Source: Desulfuromonadaceae bacterium GWC2_58_13 (GTDB taxonomy: Bacteria > Desulfobacterota > Desulfuromonadia > Desulfuromonadales > Trichloromonadaceae). From it: DNA of 17,453 nucleotides. The notes below the pieces were generated by a model. It searched no databases. It saw nothing but the letters and a program-made list of their open reading frames with translations, and was not told the origin of the DNA. Positions 6,417 through 13,673 of the stretch are shown piece after piece (position 1 is the first letter of the stretch; the number at the start of each line of letters is the position of its first letter). The translations under genes and the position numbers were made by a program. The stretch lies in NCBI GenBank assembly GCA_001825565.1, contig MHXM01000076.1, forward strand, positions 10,859 to 28,311. Direction: 5' to 3'.

Positions 6417-7389
6417 CGGTTTCAATCTCCAAATCCCTGAACATCTGCAGGTCATCAGCCGGGTTTCGCCCGCAGGTTGTTAGATAATTTCCAATCATGG
6501 TACCGCTGGCTCCGGCCAGGAACATCCATGATTGTAGTTCTCGCAGGTTCTGCTGACGTCCACCGCAGACGCTGATCCTTTTGTCGGGAAGCAGATACCG
6601 GAATAGGGCGATTATGCGCACACAATCCATCGGCGTCAAATTGAAACATCCTTCCAGGGGGGTTCCCGCGATGGGGGTGAGAAAATTCAACGGCACAGAG
6701 TCGACATCCAACCCCCGGAGCGTCATGGCCAACTCAATCCGCTGCTCGATGGATTCACCGAGGCCGAATATTCCTCCGCAGCAGACTTTCATGCCGGCCC
6801 GTTTGGCCATCTGGACGGTTTCGATATCCTCGTCGTAGGCGTGGGTTGAACAAATTCGAGGGAAAAAAGAACGGGCCGTTTCCAGATTGTGATGATAGGT
6901 AACGCAGCCCGCATCGGCTAATGCCTCCGCGGTTTGTTTGTCGAGAATCCCCAGGGAGGCCGAGGGGGCAATGCTGGTGGTTGCACGGATTTCCCGAACG
7001 GCCGCCAGGAGGCGGTCGAATTCTTCTCCTGGAGTAACCCGGGTGCCACTGGTAACGATGCCGTAGCAGTGAGAACCTTCTTTTTCGGCGGAAATGGCTC
7101 CAGCAACAATCTCTTCCCCGGATTTTAAAGCATAAACGGGTGTCTGGGTATTGTGATGTGATGACTGGGCGCAAAAAGCGCAGTTTTCAGCGCAACGTCC
7201 CGATTTTGCATTGATGATCGAGCACAGTTCTGCTCGATTGCCGAAAGCTTTTTCCCGCAGGGCATGGGCGCCAGCAAGGATAAAACTCAGGTTTGCGCCT
7301 TTTGCATGAAGGATTGAACGTGCTTCAGAATCGGAAAGCGCTATATTTGCCTCTGCCTTTTTCAGGATGGCGTAAACCAAAGAACTCAT
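6403..7389 (-). CDS. bioB: Biotin synthase (radical SAM)
   Basis: A 328-residue radical SAM enzyme that inserts sulfur into dethiobiotin. The [4Fe-4S] motif is CAENCAFC (Cys66, Cys70, Cys73) after NAKSGRC, followed by YGIVTSGTRVTPGEEF, HHNLETARSFFP, CCGGIFGLGES, LNFLTPIAGTPLEG, and the C-terminal SVCGGRQQNL and ASGTMIGNYLTTCGRNP. These are typical of BioB in order and spacing. The ATG start has GGGGAGG 4 nt upstream, the strongest ribosome site of the operon. It is the first gene of bioBDA, with a promoter and BirA-type operator immediately upstream. Confidence 0.97.
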   Translation of the reverse strand: MSSLVYAILKKAEANIALSDSEARSILHAKGANLSFILAGAHALREKAFGNRAELCSIINAKSGRCAENCAFCAQSSHHNTQTPVYALKSGEEIVAGAISAEKEGSHCYGIVTSGTRVTPGEEFDRLLAAVREIRATTSIAPSASLGILDKQTAEALADAGCVTYHHNLETARSFFPRICSTHAYDEDIETVQMAKRAGMKVCCGGIFGLGESIEQRIELAMTLRGLDVDSVPLNFLTPIAGTPLEGCFNLTPMDCVRIIALFRYLLPDKRISVCGGRQQNLRELQSWMFLAGASGTMIGNYLTTCGRNPADDLQMFRDLEIETDGCC

Positions 7390-7414
7390 AAAACCTCCCC
7401 ATTATTTGGACGTG

Positions 7415-7442
7415 ATTATAAGGGTTTCGGCTGAGTTGTCAA
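7415..7442 (-). promoter_or_regulatory. bioBDA promoter (consensus sigma70)
   Basis: On the minus strand TTGACA (7442-7437) and TATAAT (7420-7415) are both perfect consensus hexamers with a 16-nt spacer. A start near 7408 would give a ~20-nt leader ending in the strong bioB ribosome site. The -35 box lies inside the downstream half of the BirA-type operator. Confidence 0.85.
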
Positions 7443-7466
7443 CCATGAACCAGGCAGGGTTTACAA
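7436..7466. promoter_or_regulatory. BirA-type biotin operator
   Basis: TTGTCAACC (7436-7444) and GGTTTACAA (7458-7466) are inverted half-sites with 15 nt between their AAC and GTT cores. This matches the known BirA operator pattern (TTGTAAACC ... GGTTTACAA) except for one base. That base, C for A, also completes the TTGACA -35 box. BirA-biotinyl-AMP binding here would block the promoter. It implies a BirA with an N-terminal DNA-binding domain elsewhere in the genome. Confidence 0.85.
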
Positions 7467-7516
7467 GTATGCCCTGAATCCTTTACCAGATTATGGAATA
7501 AAATTCACATATCGTA

Positions 7517-7545
7517 TTGACAGATATTTTTTCGGGTGATAAAAC
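7517..7545 (+). promoter_or_regulatory. Promoter of the XRE-cupin operon, with flanking inverted repeats
   Basis: TTGACA (7517-7522), 17 nt, then TAAAAC (7540-7545, 4 of 6). The -35 box is flanked by ATATC (7509-7513) and GATAT (7523-7527), and the -10 lies in ATAAAA-N5-TTTTAT (7539-7555). These are candidate operators for autoregulation by the XRE proteins downstream. The promoter is ~50 bp from the BirA operator, so BirA control of it is unlikely. Confidence 0.5.
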
Positions 7546-7577
7546 ACTATTTTATTTACATTTATGGTGGGGTGAAT

Positions 7578-8144
7578 ATGGTTAAGAAAATGATAGGTAA
7601 AAAGCTTAAGGCAACGCGTCTGAAAAACGACATGACCATCCAGGATCTGGCGGACCGTTCCAAAGTGTCATCCAATATGATCTCTCGAATCGAACGCGGA
7701 TTGACGGTTCCATCTGTCGAAATCCTCATGAAATTGGCAAATGCCTTCGGCATGAGTATCAATTTCTTCGTTGAAGAGGCAGAGAAAGGCTCTACCGTTG
7801 TCTTTACTCCGAGTGGGCAGGGCGAGCCGATCTTTTTCTTTGAGGACAAGCACCAGATCACCAGCCTGACGCAAGGGATACGTGATCCGAACTTTGCCGT
7901 TTTTTACGACACTCTCGAAAAGGACTGCAGCAGCGGCGAGGGAGGGATGATTCACACCGGCGAGGAATTCGCCCTGGTCCTTGAAGGACGACTCGAGTTT
8001 GTTATTCAAGGTGATCATTATCTGCTTGAAAAAGGCGACTCCCTGACCTTTAAGGCTTCACTTCCGCATACGTGGAAAAATGTCAACGACGGGCAGACAC
8101 TGGTGATGTGGGTCGTATCGCCGGCCCCAAATCTGGCCCACTGA
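7578..8144 (+). CDS. XRE-family regulator with C-terminal cupin domain (copy 1)
   Basis: A 188-residue protein: an XRE helix-turn-helix at residues ~6-63 (DMTIQDLADRSKVSSNMISR, then IERGLTVPSVEILMKLA) followed by a cupin at ~105-183, with IHTGEEFALVLEGRLEF as cupin motif 1 and LLEKGDSLTFKASLPHTW as motif 2. XRE-cupin regulators usually sense a small metabolite through the cupin; the ligand and target genes are unknown here. The frame opens earlier, but the ATG at 7578 is chosen because it aligns exactly with the start of copy 2 and has a GGTGGGGTGA stretch just upstream. It is the first gene of a plus-strand operon divergent from bioB. Confidence 0.9.
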   Translation: MVKKMIGKKLKATRLKNDMTIQDLADRSKVSSNMISRIERGLTVPSVEILMKLANAFGMSINFFVEEAEKGSTVVFTPSGQGEPIFFFEDKHQITSLTQGIRDPNFAVFYDTLEKDCSSGEGGMIHTGEEFALVLEGRLEFVIQGDHYLLEKGDSLTFKASLPHTWKNVNDGQTLVMWVVSPAPNLAH

Positions 8145-8185
8145 CAGAGCGTTACGGATTCGGTTGGACAAAAGGGAGACGAGTT

Positions 8186-8752
8186 ATGAAGATCAAGAAA
8201 ATTGTTGGTAAAAAACTTAAATCGATCCGTCTCAAACGAGATATGACGATTCAGGATCTTGCTGAAAAATCAAAAGTGTCATCCAATATGATTTCACGAA
8301 TAGAGCGAGGATTGACGATCCCCTCCGTGGGGATTCTGATGAAGCTTGCGGGGGTGTTTGATAAAAGCATCAATTATTTTGTCGAAGAGATAACCACGAC
8401 CCACGAGATCGTATTTACCTCGCCCGGCAAGCGAGACAAAACGGTATACGACGACGAGCACAACATGCACACGGAATCCTTCACCTCGGGACTCCGCGAC
8501 CCACAGTTCATGTCGTTCTACTGTACGGTTAAAAAAGGTGGGACAAGCGGGGTCCAGAACATGTATCATCCCGGTGACGAACTGATCTATGTTCTTGAAG
8601 GAAAACTCGAGGTGAACATCGCCAGCGAACGACATCTGCTCAAGGCCGGCGACAGCATCTCTTTCAAGTCCCATCTTCCCCATCGCTGGGACAACGTCGG
8701 CGAGGAGGATGCCAGGGTAATCTGGACCCTCTCTCCGTTCACCACGATTTGA
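8186..8752 (+). CDS. XRE-family regulator with C-terminal cupin domain (copy 2)
   Basis: Also exactly 188 residues and a clear paralogue of the preceding gene. The DNA-binding half is nearly the same (KSKVSSNMISRIERGLTIPS, with the recognition-helix region SSNMISRIERG identical), while the cupin half is much more divergent (MYHPGDELIYVLEGKLEV; LLKAGDSISFKSHLPHRW). The pair probably arose by tandem duplication, kept operator specificity and diverged in ligand sensing; this is inference. The ATG at 8186 has AGGGAG 7 nt upstream, and the 41-bp gap after copy 1 shows no promoter, so the two are likely cotranscribed. A longer open frame overlapping copy 1 is rejected. Confidence 0.9.
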   Translation: MKIKKIVGKKLKSIRLKRDMTIQDLAEKSKVSSNMISRIERGLTIPSVGILMKLAGVFDKSINYFVEEITTTHEIVFTSPGKRDKTVYDDEHNMHTESFTSGLRDPQFMSFYCTVKKGGTSGVQNMYHPGDELIYVLEGKLEVNIASERHLLKAGDSISFKSHLPHRWDNVGEEDARVIWTLSPFTTI

Positions 8753-8765
8753 AAGTCCGTCTCAA

Positions 8766-10025
8766 ATGAGTTTTTTGAAAAAAATTTTCGGCGGCGGCGA
8801 CCCGCTGACGGCTATGAATCGTGCCGTGCGGCAACAGCGCTGGGCCGATGCCCTGCGCGAAGGGGATTGCGTCCAGCGAGACAAATTGCCTGAGAATCTC
8901 GTTGGCCAATTTGACACAATGCTTGAACTGGCCGGCAACCAGTTGGCTGAAACCAACCTTGGCGAAGGGGAAGCCTGCTGCCGAGCGGGTGAGATCGAGC
9001 GGGCGAGGGAGCACTACCTGCTGGCGAATCAACATGCCCGTGCCGACGAACTACAGCTACGCGCCATGCGGTTACTCAAGGACATTCAAACCGCTTCGGG
9101 GAAGACCGCGGAGACAGCAGCCGTCGCCAGCAGCTGCTGCAGTAACGGTTGCCGGTCGGAGTCCCCCGGGGATACCGTAGAACCCGTTGCCTGGAACATG
9201 GATATCCGACTCGAACTGGCGTTATCATCCTACCCCTCCGAGTGGGTGGAGCGTTATGCCGCGACCGGAATCGAATTTAAACGGGCGTTATTAATGTCCC
9301 ATGATGGACTGCTCGGGGAATCCCTGGCTGAATTCAAAACCGTCCCCGATGCCAACCGGGACGATCTTTTTTATTTCGAACGTGGTTCCCTTCTGGTCAG
9401 GATGGATGATCACAACGGGGGCCGCAAAGACCTCGAACGAGCCATTGAGCTCAACTCTCGACACGAATTGGCCATGGAAACCCTGGTCTCCCTCGATTTG
9501 GCCACCCGCAACCTTCCCGCAGCCGAAACTCGTCTGCATTCGATGCTTTCCTCCGGAATCGCCCCCTCTTTCTGCTATAGTCGCCTGGCCATGATCGCCG
9601 CAGGTAGAGATGACGATGCATCTGCCATCGCCTATGGAGAAAAGGCTCTCGCGGCCGGTCCGGTCGAGTTGGAAACCGTGGTGCGGCAAAGTTTTCTGCT
9701 GGAAAAAAGCGGACGCATTAAAGAGGCTGAAGCGCTGCTGGCAACTCTTCCGGCTGGAGGTTGTGGCGGTGGCTGCCACGTTCTGCTTGCGGAATTCTGG
9801 CTGCGACAAGGTAAATTTCTGGAAAAAGCCCTGGAATCATTCAAGGGAACCAGCCGTCAGGACCCGGAGAATCCGCGTTGGCCGATGCGCATTGCCCATA
9901 CATATCTGGCTCTCGGCTGGCATAAAGACGGTCAGGCCATGATGAAAAAAGTACTCTCCACCCCCGGACTCGACGACTTGTTGCGGCAAGAAGCCGAAGA
10001 AATTCTCGACTTTTACGGTAAGTAG
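8766..10025 (+). CDS. TPR-repeat protein with two cysteine motifs
   Basis: A 419-residue, apparently cytoplasmic protein with no signal peptide (begins MSFLKKIFGGGDPL). Helical repeats of TPR type are visible: an N-terminal block ~15-107 and a larger block ~180-415 with pairs such as LFYFERGSLLVRMDDHNGGR, AAETRLHSMLSSG, AIAYGEKALAAGP and RIAHTYLALGWHKDGQAM. Two cysteine clusters interrupt them: SSCCSNGC (Cys124, 125, 129) in a low-complexity linker and GGCGGGCH (Cys333, Cys337, His338) within the second block, suggesting metal or redox binding. It starts 13 bp after XRE-cupin copy 2 with a poor ribosome site, so coupling to that gene is likely. I do not recognise a named family; a scaffold role is inferred from TPRs only. 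Confidence 0.82.
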   Translation: MSFLKKIFGGGDPLTAMNRAVRQQRWADALREGDCVQRDKLPENLVGQFDTMLELAGNQLAETNLGEGEACCRAGEIERAREHYLLANQHARADELQLRAMRLLKDIQTASGKTAETAAVASSCCSNGCRSESPGDTVEPVAWNMDIRLELALSSYPSEWVERYAATGIEFKRALLMSHDGLLGESLAEFKTVPDANRDDLFYFERGSLLVRMDDHNGGRKDLERAIELNSRHELAMETLVSLDLATRNLPAAETRLHSMLSSGIAPSFCYSRLAMIAAGRDDDASAIAYGEKALAAGPVELETVVRQSFLLEKSGRIKEAEALLATLPAGGCGGGCHVLLAEFWLRQGKFLEKALESFKGTSRQDPENPRWPMRIAHTYLALGWHKDGQAMMKKVLSTPGLDDLLRQEAEEILDFYGK

Positions 10026-10047
10026 CTGATAATTCATCATCTTCCTA

Positions 10048-10075
10048 TTGACAGCTGGCCTTTGTGAAGTATATT
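10048..10075 (+). promoter_or_regulatory. Promoter of the IHF-like gene
   Basis: TTGACA (10048-10053), 16 nt, TATATT (10070-10075) is a near-consensus sigma70 promoter. It lies ~20 bp after the TPR stop and gives a leader of roughly 70 nt before the ihfB-like start. Confidence 0.7.
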
Positions 10076-10152
10076 CTTATGAAAAATAGGTCATTGTGTT
10101 TCCCTGTTAGCGGGGTTGGGCTGCGTACAGGGTATTACCTCAGGGAGGCGTT

Positions 10153-10431
10153 ATGAACAAGTCGGAACTGGTGGAAAGCCTGGCCAACAAGAAAAACCTG
10201 ACCTACAAGAAATCCGAGGAAATCATCAATCTTATCTTCGACTCAATGACCGAGGCACTGGTCGAAGGAGGACGGATAGAGATTCGTGGTTTCGGTAGTT
10301 TTGTCGTCAAGGATTACAAGGCGTACATGGGGCGCAACCCCAAAACCGGCGAGGTCATTCAGGTTCATCCCAAAAAACTCCCTTTTTTCAAGGTGGGCAA
10401 AGAACTACGCGAGCGCGTAAACCAAGAGTAA
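10153..10431 (+). CDS. ihfB: IHF beta-like (HU/IHF family) DNA-bending protein
   Basis: A 92-residue HU/IHF family protein of normal length. It begins MNKSELVESLANK, has RIEIRGFGSFVVKDYKA (41-57) as in IHF beta, then GRNPKTGE (60-67) with the intercalating Pro63 at the tip of the beta arm, and PFFKVGKELRERV at the C-terminus. RIEIRGFGSF and KELR fit IHF beta (HimD) better than HU or IHF alpha, but the assignment between subtypes is not certain. It bends DNA in the nucleoid and in promoter complexes, probably as a heterodimer with an IHF alpha encoded elsewhere. GGGAGG lies 5 nt before the ATG. It has its own promoter and terminator and so is monocistronic. Confidence 0.9.
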   Translation: MNKSELVESLANKKNLTYKKSEEIINLIFDSMTEALVEGGRIEIRGFGSFVVKDYKAYMGRNPKTGEVIQVHPKKLPFFKVGKELRERVNQE

Positions 10432-10475
10432 TAGCCGGCATTTCACCTTCACCGGCCTGTCATCATATCCGTCAT

Positions 10476-10510
10476 ATACCCGGGGATCTTTCTCATTCCC
10501 GGGTATTTTT
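10476..10510 (+). terminator. Rho-independent terminator after ihfB-like gene
   Basis: ATACCCGGG (10476-10484) pairs perfectly with CCCGGGTAT (10498-10506) around a 13-nt loop, followed by a short T-run to 10510. It lies 45 bp after the stop. Confidence 0.85.
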
Positions 10511-10817
10511 ATAGCAAGAATGCATACCTTTTTCTCTGCTCCCTCAAAAATGATGCCATATCAAGGGATTGAAAGCCTGGTCGAACGCAGCCTCCGGGTC
10601 TTGAAATGCCCGATCTTTTGGCACGGATATTGATGGATTCGTACTGGTTTTTCTACTTCGGAAGCACCCAATTTCCCAATGGAATGCCTGCGGGAGAATC
10701 AACATCATACAAGCCTCTAAATCCAAAAGGTCCGGTTGATTTTAATGGGTTGGAGTGATATTTATTGACAGTTTGGTTCTGCGCTTATTTTTTAATCTAC
10801 GCGTGAGAAGGGAGCCC
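10511..10817. other. Region without a convincing gene
   Basis: This 307-bp stretch lies between the ihfB terminator and the OmpA-family gene. It contains only short open frames without good ribosome sites; the longest on the plus strand (10606-10758, 50 codons, begins MPDLLARIL) has no recognised similarity. TTGACA at 10765-10770 with TATTTT at 10786-10791 (15-nt spacer) is a weak promoter candidate for the OmpA-family gene. Confidence 0.45.
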
Positions 10818-12266
10818 ATGAGACGCTGGTCTGTCGCATTTTTTCTGCTACTGGTGATAGCAGGACACTCACCGAACGCCTATGCCAATCCGACCCAATG
10901 CGGAGAGACAGGTTTGTTGACTCAACCCTCGGCCGAAACTCTCAACGCAGGCAACATCTGTGTGGGCGTCTGGGGCAACTATGCGTCCGGGAACGGAAAT
11001 AACGATGCGACGATCGTTCCGGTGACCATCACCCTGGGGCTGGGTACCTTTATGGAAGCCTACGGGTCCTATCCCAACCTACTGTTCAACGACGATGAGC
11101 AGAACAGCGGCCGTGGCTTCGCCAATATCGGTTTCAAATTAAGGGTATTCGGCCAACGTTCTTCCCCCTTTAAAATTGCACTGGACGGTCAGATTCAACG
11201 GGCCATTGCCGACGACCCGGTAATCGATGGGCTCACGGATTACCAGGGGCGGGTCATCGCCAGTTATAAGCCCGGCAAGTTTGGTCTTCATCTCAATGCG
11301 GGCTACCTGTCAAACGATTCGCCGCCGGACCAAAGCTATGACAACCAGACGCTGTTTGGCGGGGGGGTAGAATTTTTCCCGGCATATCGCTTGCGCTTAA
11401 TTGCCGAAATGGAAGCGAAATCCGAAAAATTCAAGGGTACGGATGGTCCGGCTGAGGCCACCCTCGGTTTCCAATATTTTCTTGCCCCCCATCTGACCCT
11501 CAACTTCGGTATTGGGTTCGGCATCTCGGATGGTAGTCCCGATTGGCGTGCGCTGGTCGGTCTGACGGGTTGCCAGGGGGTCGGCAATTATATTATTCCC
11601 ATTGATCGTGTTATCGAACCTGCTACGGAAGAAGCCACGGAAGAAAAGGCCGAAACGCCTAAAAAAATCAAACTTCAAACCTTGACCCCGCTCATTCCGA
11701 TGCAAGCAGTAAAAACATCCCCGGTTGCCAAGCTTGAAATCCCTGTTGAAACGCCGGCCGAAGAAATCGTCGTTACTCCGGAAGAAAAACTGTCGGTATC
11801 CACGACGGCCGAACTTAATTCCCTTGCCGTGGCGCCAGTCGTGTCGGCAGCCCCCGTTGTTGTCTCCACGGGGCCGGAAAAGCCGATGCGAGCCATAGTC
11901 TACCGCAAGTTCAGGCTGCCGGAATTCACCTTTGAGTTTGACCAGCACACCCTGTCCACGGAAGGCGAAAAAGTTCTGTCGCAGATCGCCGAAGAACTTC
12001 GACATGAAAGAAAGTGGCTGATCCTCCGTATCGATGGTTATACCGACAGTGTTGGACCGGAGCGCTACAATGAGGAGCTGTCCCTTAAACTGGCGGTTGC
12101 CGCGGCGACCCATCTTGTCCTGCGCGATGGCATTGCCCCCAATCGGTTGTTTGTGAAGGGATTCGGTGAAAGTCAACCGATTGCTTCAAATGAAACGCCT
12201 GAAGGCCGCAGTGAAAACCGGAGGCTGGAACTTCTTGTTCTCAGCCCTCAAGAAGTTGTGGAGTGA
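10818..12266 (+). CDS. OmpA-family outer membrane protein with peptidoglycan-binding domain
   Basis: A 482-residue exported protein. Residues 1-23 are a signal peptide (RR, hydrophobic core, cleavage after AYA before NPTQCGE). Residues ~30-255 are rich in alternating aromatic strands and Gly/Asn turns, as in an outer-membrane beta-barrel. Residues ~256-356 form a Pro/Glu/Thr/Val-rich linker. The C-terminal OmpA domain (~365-476) has FEFDQHTLS, IDGYTDSVG (Asp410), DGIAPNRLFVKGFGESQP and GRSENRRLEL, whose Asp and Arg bind diaminopimelate in peptidoglycan. It should tether the outer membrane to the wall. The start is set at the ATG at 10818, preceded by AAGGGAG, because it begins the signal peptide; the frame opens 21 codons earlier. 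Confidence 0.92.
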   Translation: MRRWSVAFFLLLVIAGHSPNAYANPTQCGETGLLTQPSAETLNAGNICVGVWGNYASGNGNNDATIVPVTITLGLGTFMEAYGSYPNLLFNDDEQNSGRGFANIGFKLRVFGQRSSPFKIALDGQIQRAIADDPVIDGLTDYQGRVIASYKPGKFGLHLNAGYLSNDSPPDQSYDNQTLFGGGVEFFPAYRLRLIAEMEAKSEKFKGTDGPAEATLGFQYFLAPHLTLNFGIGFGISDGSPDWRALVGLTGCQGVGNYIIPIDRVIEPATEEATEEKAETPKKIKLQTLTPLIPMQAVKTSPVAKLEIPVETPAEEIVVTPEEKLSVSTTAELNSLAVAPVVSAAPVVVSTGPEKPMRAIVYRKFRLPEFTFEFDQHTLSTEGEKVLSQIAEELRHERKWLILRIDGYTDSVGPERYNEELSLKLAVAAATHLVLRDGIAPNRLFVKGFGESQPIASNETPEGRSENRRLELLVLSPQEVVE

Positions 12267-12435
12267 CGTTATTTCTCATCCGTCTGGTATGTTTTGGGGT
12301 GGCGGATGCGAGGGCGCTTATTGCCCGGGATTCTGGACCTGAAGAAATCGCCCGTTTTCTTGACAGCCTCCCGATTGGGTCTTGAATCCACCCCGATTGG
12401 AGAGATTATTCTCAACTGGTAAATGGATAATTGAT

Positions 12436-12912
12436 ATGAATATGATCAGTCTTGGCGTCCTGCGGGAAAGTGCTCTGTTTGCGGACATGACCGATGCGGA
12501 AATCGCTTCTCTCGCTGAACTTTTCACGGAAAAAACAATCCCCGCCGGCAAAACTGTTTTTGTTGAAAACATGCCGGGGGAATCCCTTTATCTGGTAAAA
12601 GAAGGGACGATTCGCATTTCTAAAATGCTGGCGGAGGGCGATGAACAAACCTTGGTCGTGCTCGGAGCCGAGGATACCTTTGGTGAAATGGCCGTATTGG
12701 ACGGAGCGCCCCGTTCGGCAACCGCGCGGGTGATCGAAGATGCCCATCTGCTCAGCATCCGTAAAAGTGAATTCGATGAACTCTGCGAAAGTTACCCGGC
12801 TCTGGGGCTGAAACTGATGCGCAACATTATTCGCATCTTCAGTAAGCGAATCAGGGAAAGCAACGAGGAATATCGCGAAATGCTGATCTGGTCATTGGGA
12901 AGAAAAGATTAA
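12436..12912 (+). CDS. Cyclic nucleotide-binding domain protein without DNA-binding domain
   Basis: A 158-residue protein that is essentially one CAP-type cNMP-binding domain. It opens with LRESALFADMTDAEIASLA, continues PAGKTVFVENMPGESLYLVK and EGTIRIS, and has the phosphate-binding cassette FGEMAVLDGAPRSATA (82-97, Glu84 and Arg93 kept), so it should bind cAMP or cGMP. No helix-turn-helix follows; the C-terminus is a charged helix (KLMRNIIRIFSKRIRESNEE) typical of stand-alone or partner-regulating cNMP proteins. The ATG at 12436 is chosen tentatively: the ribosome site is weak, and TTG codons at 12382 and 12397 are in frame. It is 30 bp upstream of the lipoprotein gene and probably cotranscribed with it. 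Confidence 0.88.
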   Translation: MNMISLGVLRESALFADMTDAEIASLAELFTEKTIPAGKTVFVENMPGESLYLVKEGTIRISKMLAEGDEQTLVVLGAEDTFGEMAVLDGAPRSATARVIEDAHLLSIRKSEFDELCESYPALGLKLMRNIIRIFSKRIRESNEEYREMLIWSLGRKD

Positions 12913-12942
12913 TATTGTCGGTTTAGATCAGGGGAGGGCGCC

Positions 12943-13584
12943 ATGAAAAAAATATGGATCCTAATTTCAATTCCGCTTTTTTTCCTCAGCGGGTGCGGCA
13001 TCGCCGTTGTGCCACAATCCACAGCAACCGCCCGGGTTGATCTCGCGGATAATTCAATATCGGAAACCAAGTCCGGAATAACCATCACGGCTCGCATCCA
13101 TGACCAGGAAGTGGCCCCATACCTGATGGACAACAACCTGACTTCCTTCAACCTGACACTGGCCAATAATACCCACCATGAGGTCAGCCTTCCGCTTGAA
13201 TCATTTTTGCTTGTCGATAACGAAGATCGACAATATCGCCCGGTCGAGCCCGATCGACTCCAGGAAATCCTCAAACAGAATTCTCCCTACCTGATTCCCT
13301 ATCCGTACGTCGGCTATTATTATCTCGAAGATATCGAAAAAGCCGGAGCCGCCAGGACTTTCGACAGTGCGCTGCCTTACTACGCGGAAAACCATCCGCA
13401 GGACACCTTGGCCGGTTCGCTTCCCGCAGGCGCCATTATTCCGGGAAGCAAGGTTTCGGGCACTATTTTCTTCATGGTCGATTTTTCGACTCTAACGTCC
13501 ATTGAACTTCGGGGTTACCTTCCCGGCACCTCCATGAGTGCACCCGCCGATTTTGTGCTCCCCTTTTCCATTGAAAAAAAGTGA
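12943..13584 (+). CDS. Putative lipoprotein of unknown function
   Basis: A 213-residue protein with a lipoprotein signal peptide: MKK, a hydrophobic stretch and the lipobox LSGC with Cys18. The mature part has a beta-rich pattern (TSFNLTLANNTHHEVSLPLE, VSGTIFFMVDFSTL) reminiscent of small immunoglobulin-like domains, in which unlinked residues describe a property or ligand contact, and a Tyr-rich middle (PYPYVGYYYLEDIE). I do not recognise the family. It is probably anchored to the inner leaflet of the outer membrane. GGGGAGG lies about 5 nt before the ATG, a strong ribosome site. The neighbours (OmpA-like and cNMP proteins) suggest an envelope context only. Confidence 0.8.
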   Translation: MKKIWILISIPLFFLSGCGIAVVPQSTATARVDLADNSISETKSGITITARIHDQEVAPYLMDNNLTSFNLTLANNTHHEVSLPLESFLLVDNEDRQYRPVEPDRLQEILKQNSPYLIPYPYVGYYYLEDIEKAGAARTFDSALPYYAENHPQDTLAGSLPAGAIIPGSKVSGTIFFMVDFSTLTSIELRGYLPGTSMSAPADFVLPFSIEKK

Positions 13585-13660
13585 TGCTTCCGCTATAGTC
13601 CCCCCGCGATAATCGAGACAAATACTCTATTTTGCTCACTTCATGGAACGGTTGGAATCT

Positions 13661-13673
13661 GTTCTCGAAGAAC
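13661..13673. repeat. GTTCT-CGA-AGAAC inverted repeat upstream of nptA-like gene
   Basis: A perfect 5-bp inverted repeat with a 3-nt centre lies 50 bp before the start of the Na+/Pi cotransporter gene, in the 138-bp gap after the lipoprotein gene. It could be a small operator or an RNA hairpin. It does not match the Pho box. The gap otherwise shows a possible -10 TATAGT near 13593 but no clear promoter. Confidence 0.35.

Noticed and set aside
8072..8185. N-terminal extension of the second XRE-cupin gene
   Set aside because: It would overlap the first copy, has no similarity to the paralogue, and the ATG at 8186 has a good ribosome site and aligns with copy 1.
9762..9779. GGCGGGCH as a CX3CH-type haem c site in the TPR protein
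   Set aside because: The protein has no signal peptide and only this one motif with unusual spacing, so cytochrome maturation is not supported.
10619..10634. Sigma54-like promoter TGGCAC-GGATA-TTGAT
   Set aside because: The -24 box matches, but the essential GC of the -12 box is replaced by GA, and it is ~185 bp from the next start with no activator site seen.
10544..10726. 60-codon minus-strand frame in the intergenic region
   Set aside because: No ribosome site, no recognisable motif and an implausible Met/Phe/Trp-rich composition.
13661..13673. LexA box
   Set aside because: GTTCTCGAAGAAC does not fit the spacing of the LexA site described for Geobacter as I recall it, and the gene downstream is not an SOS gene.
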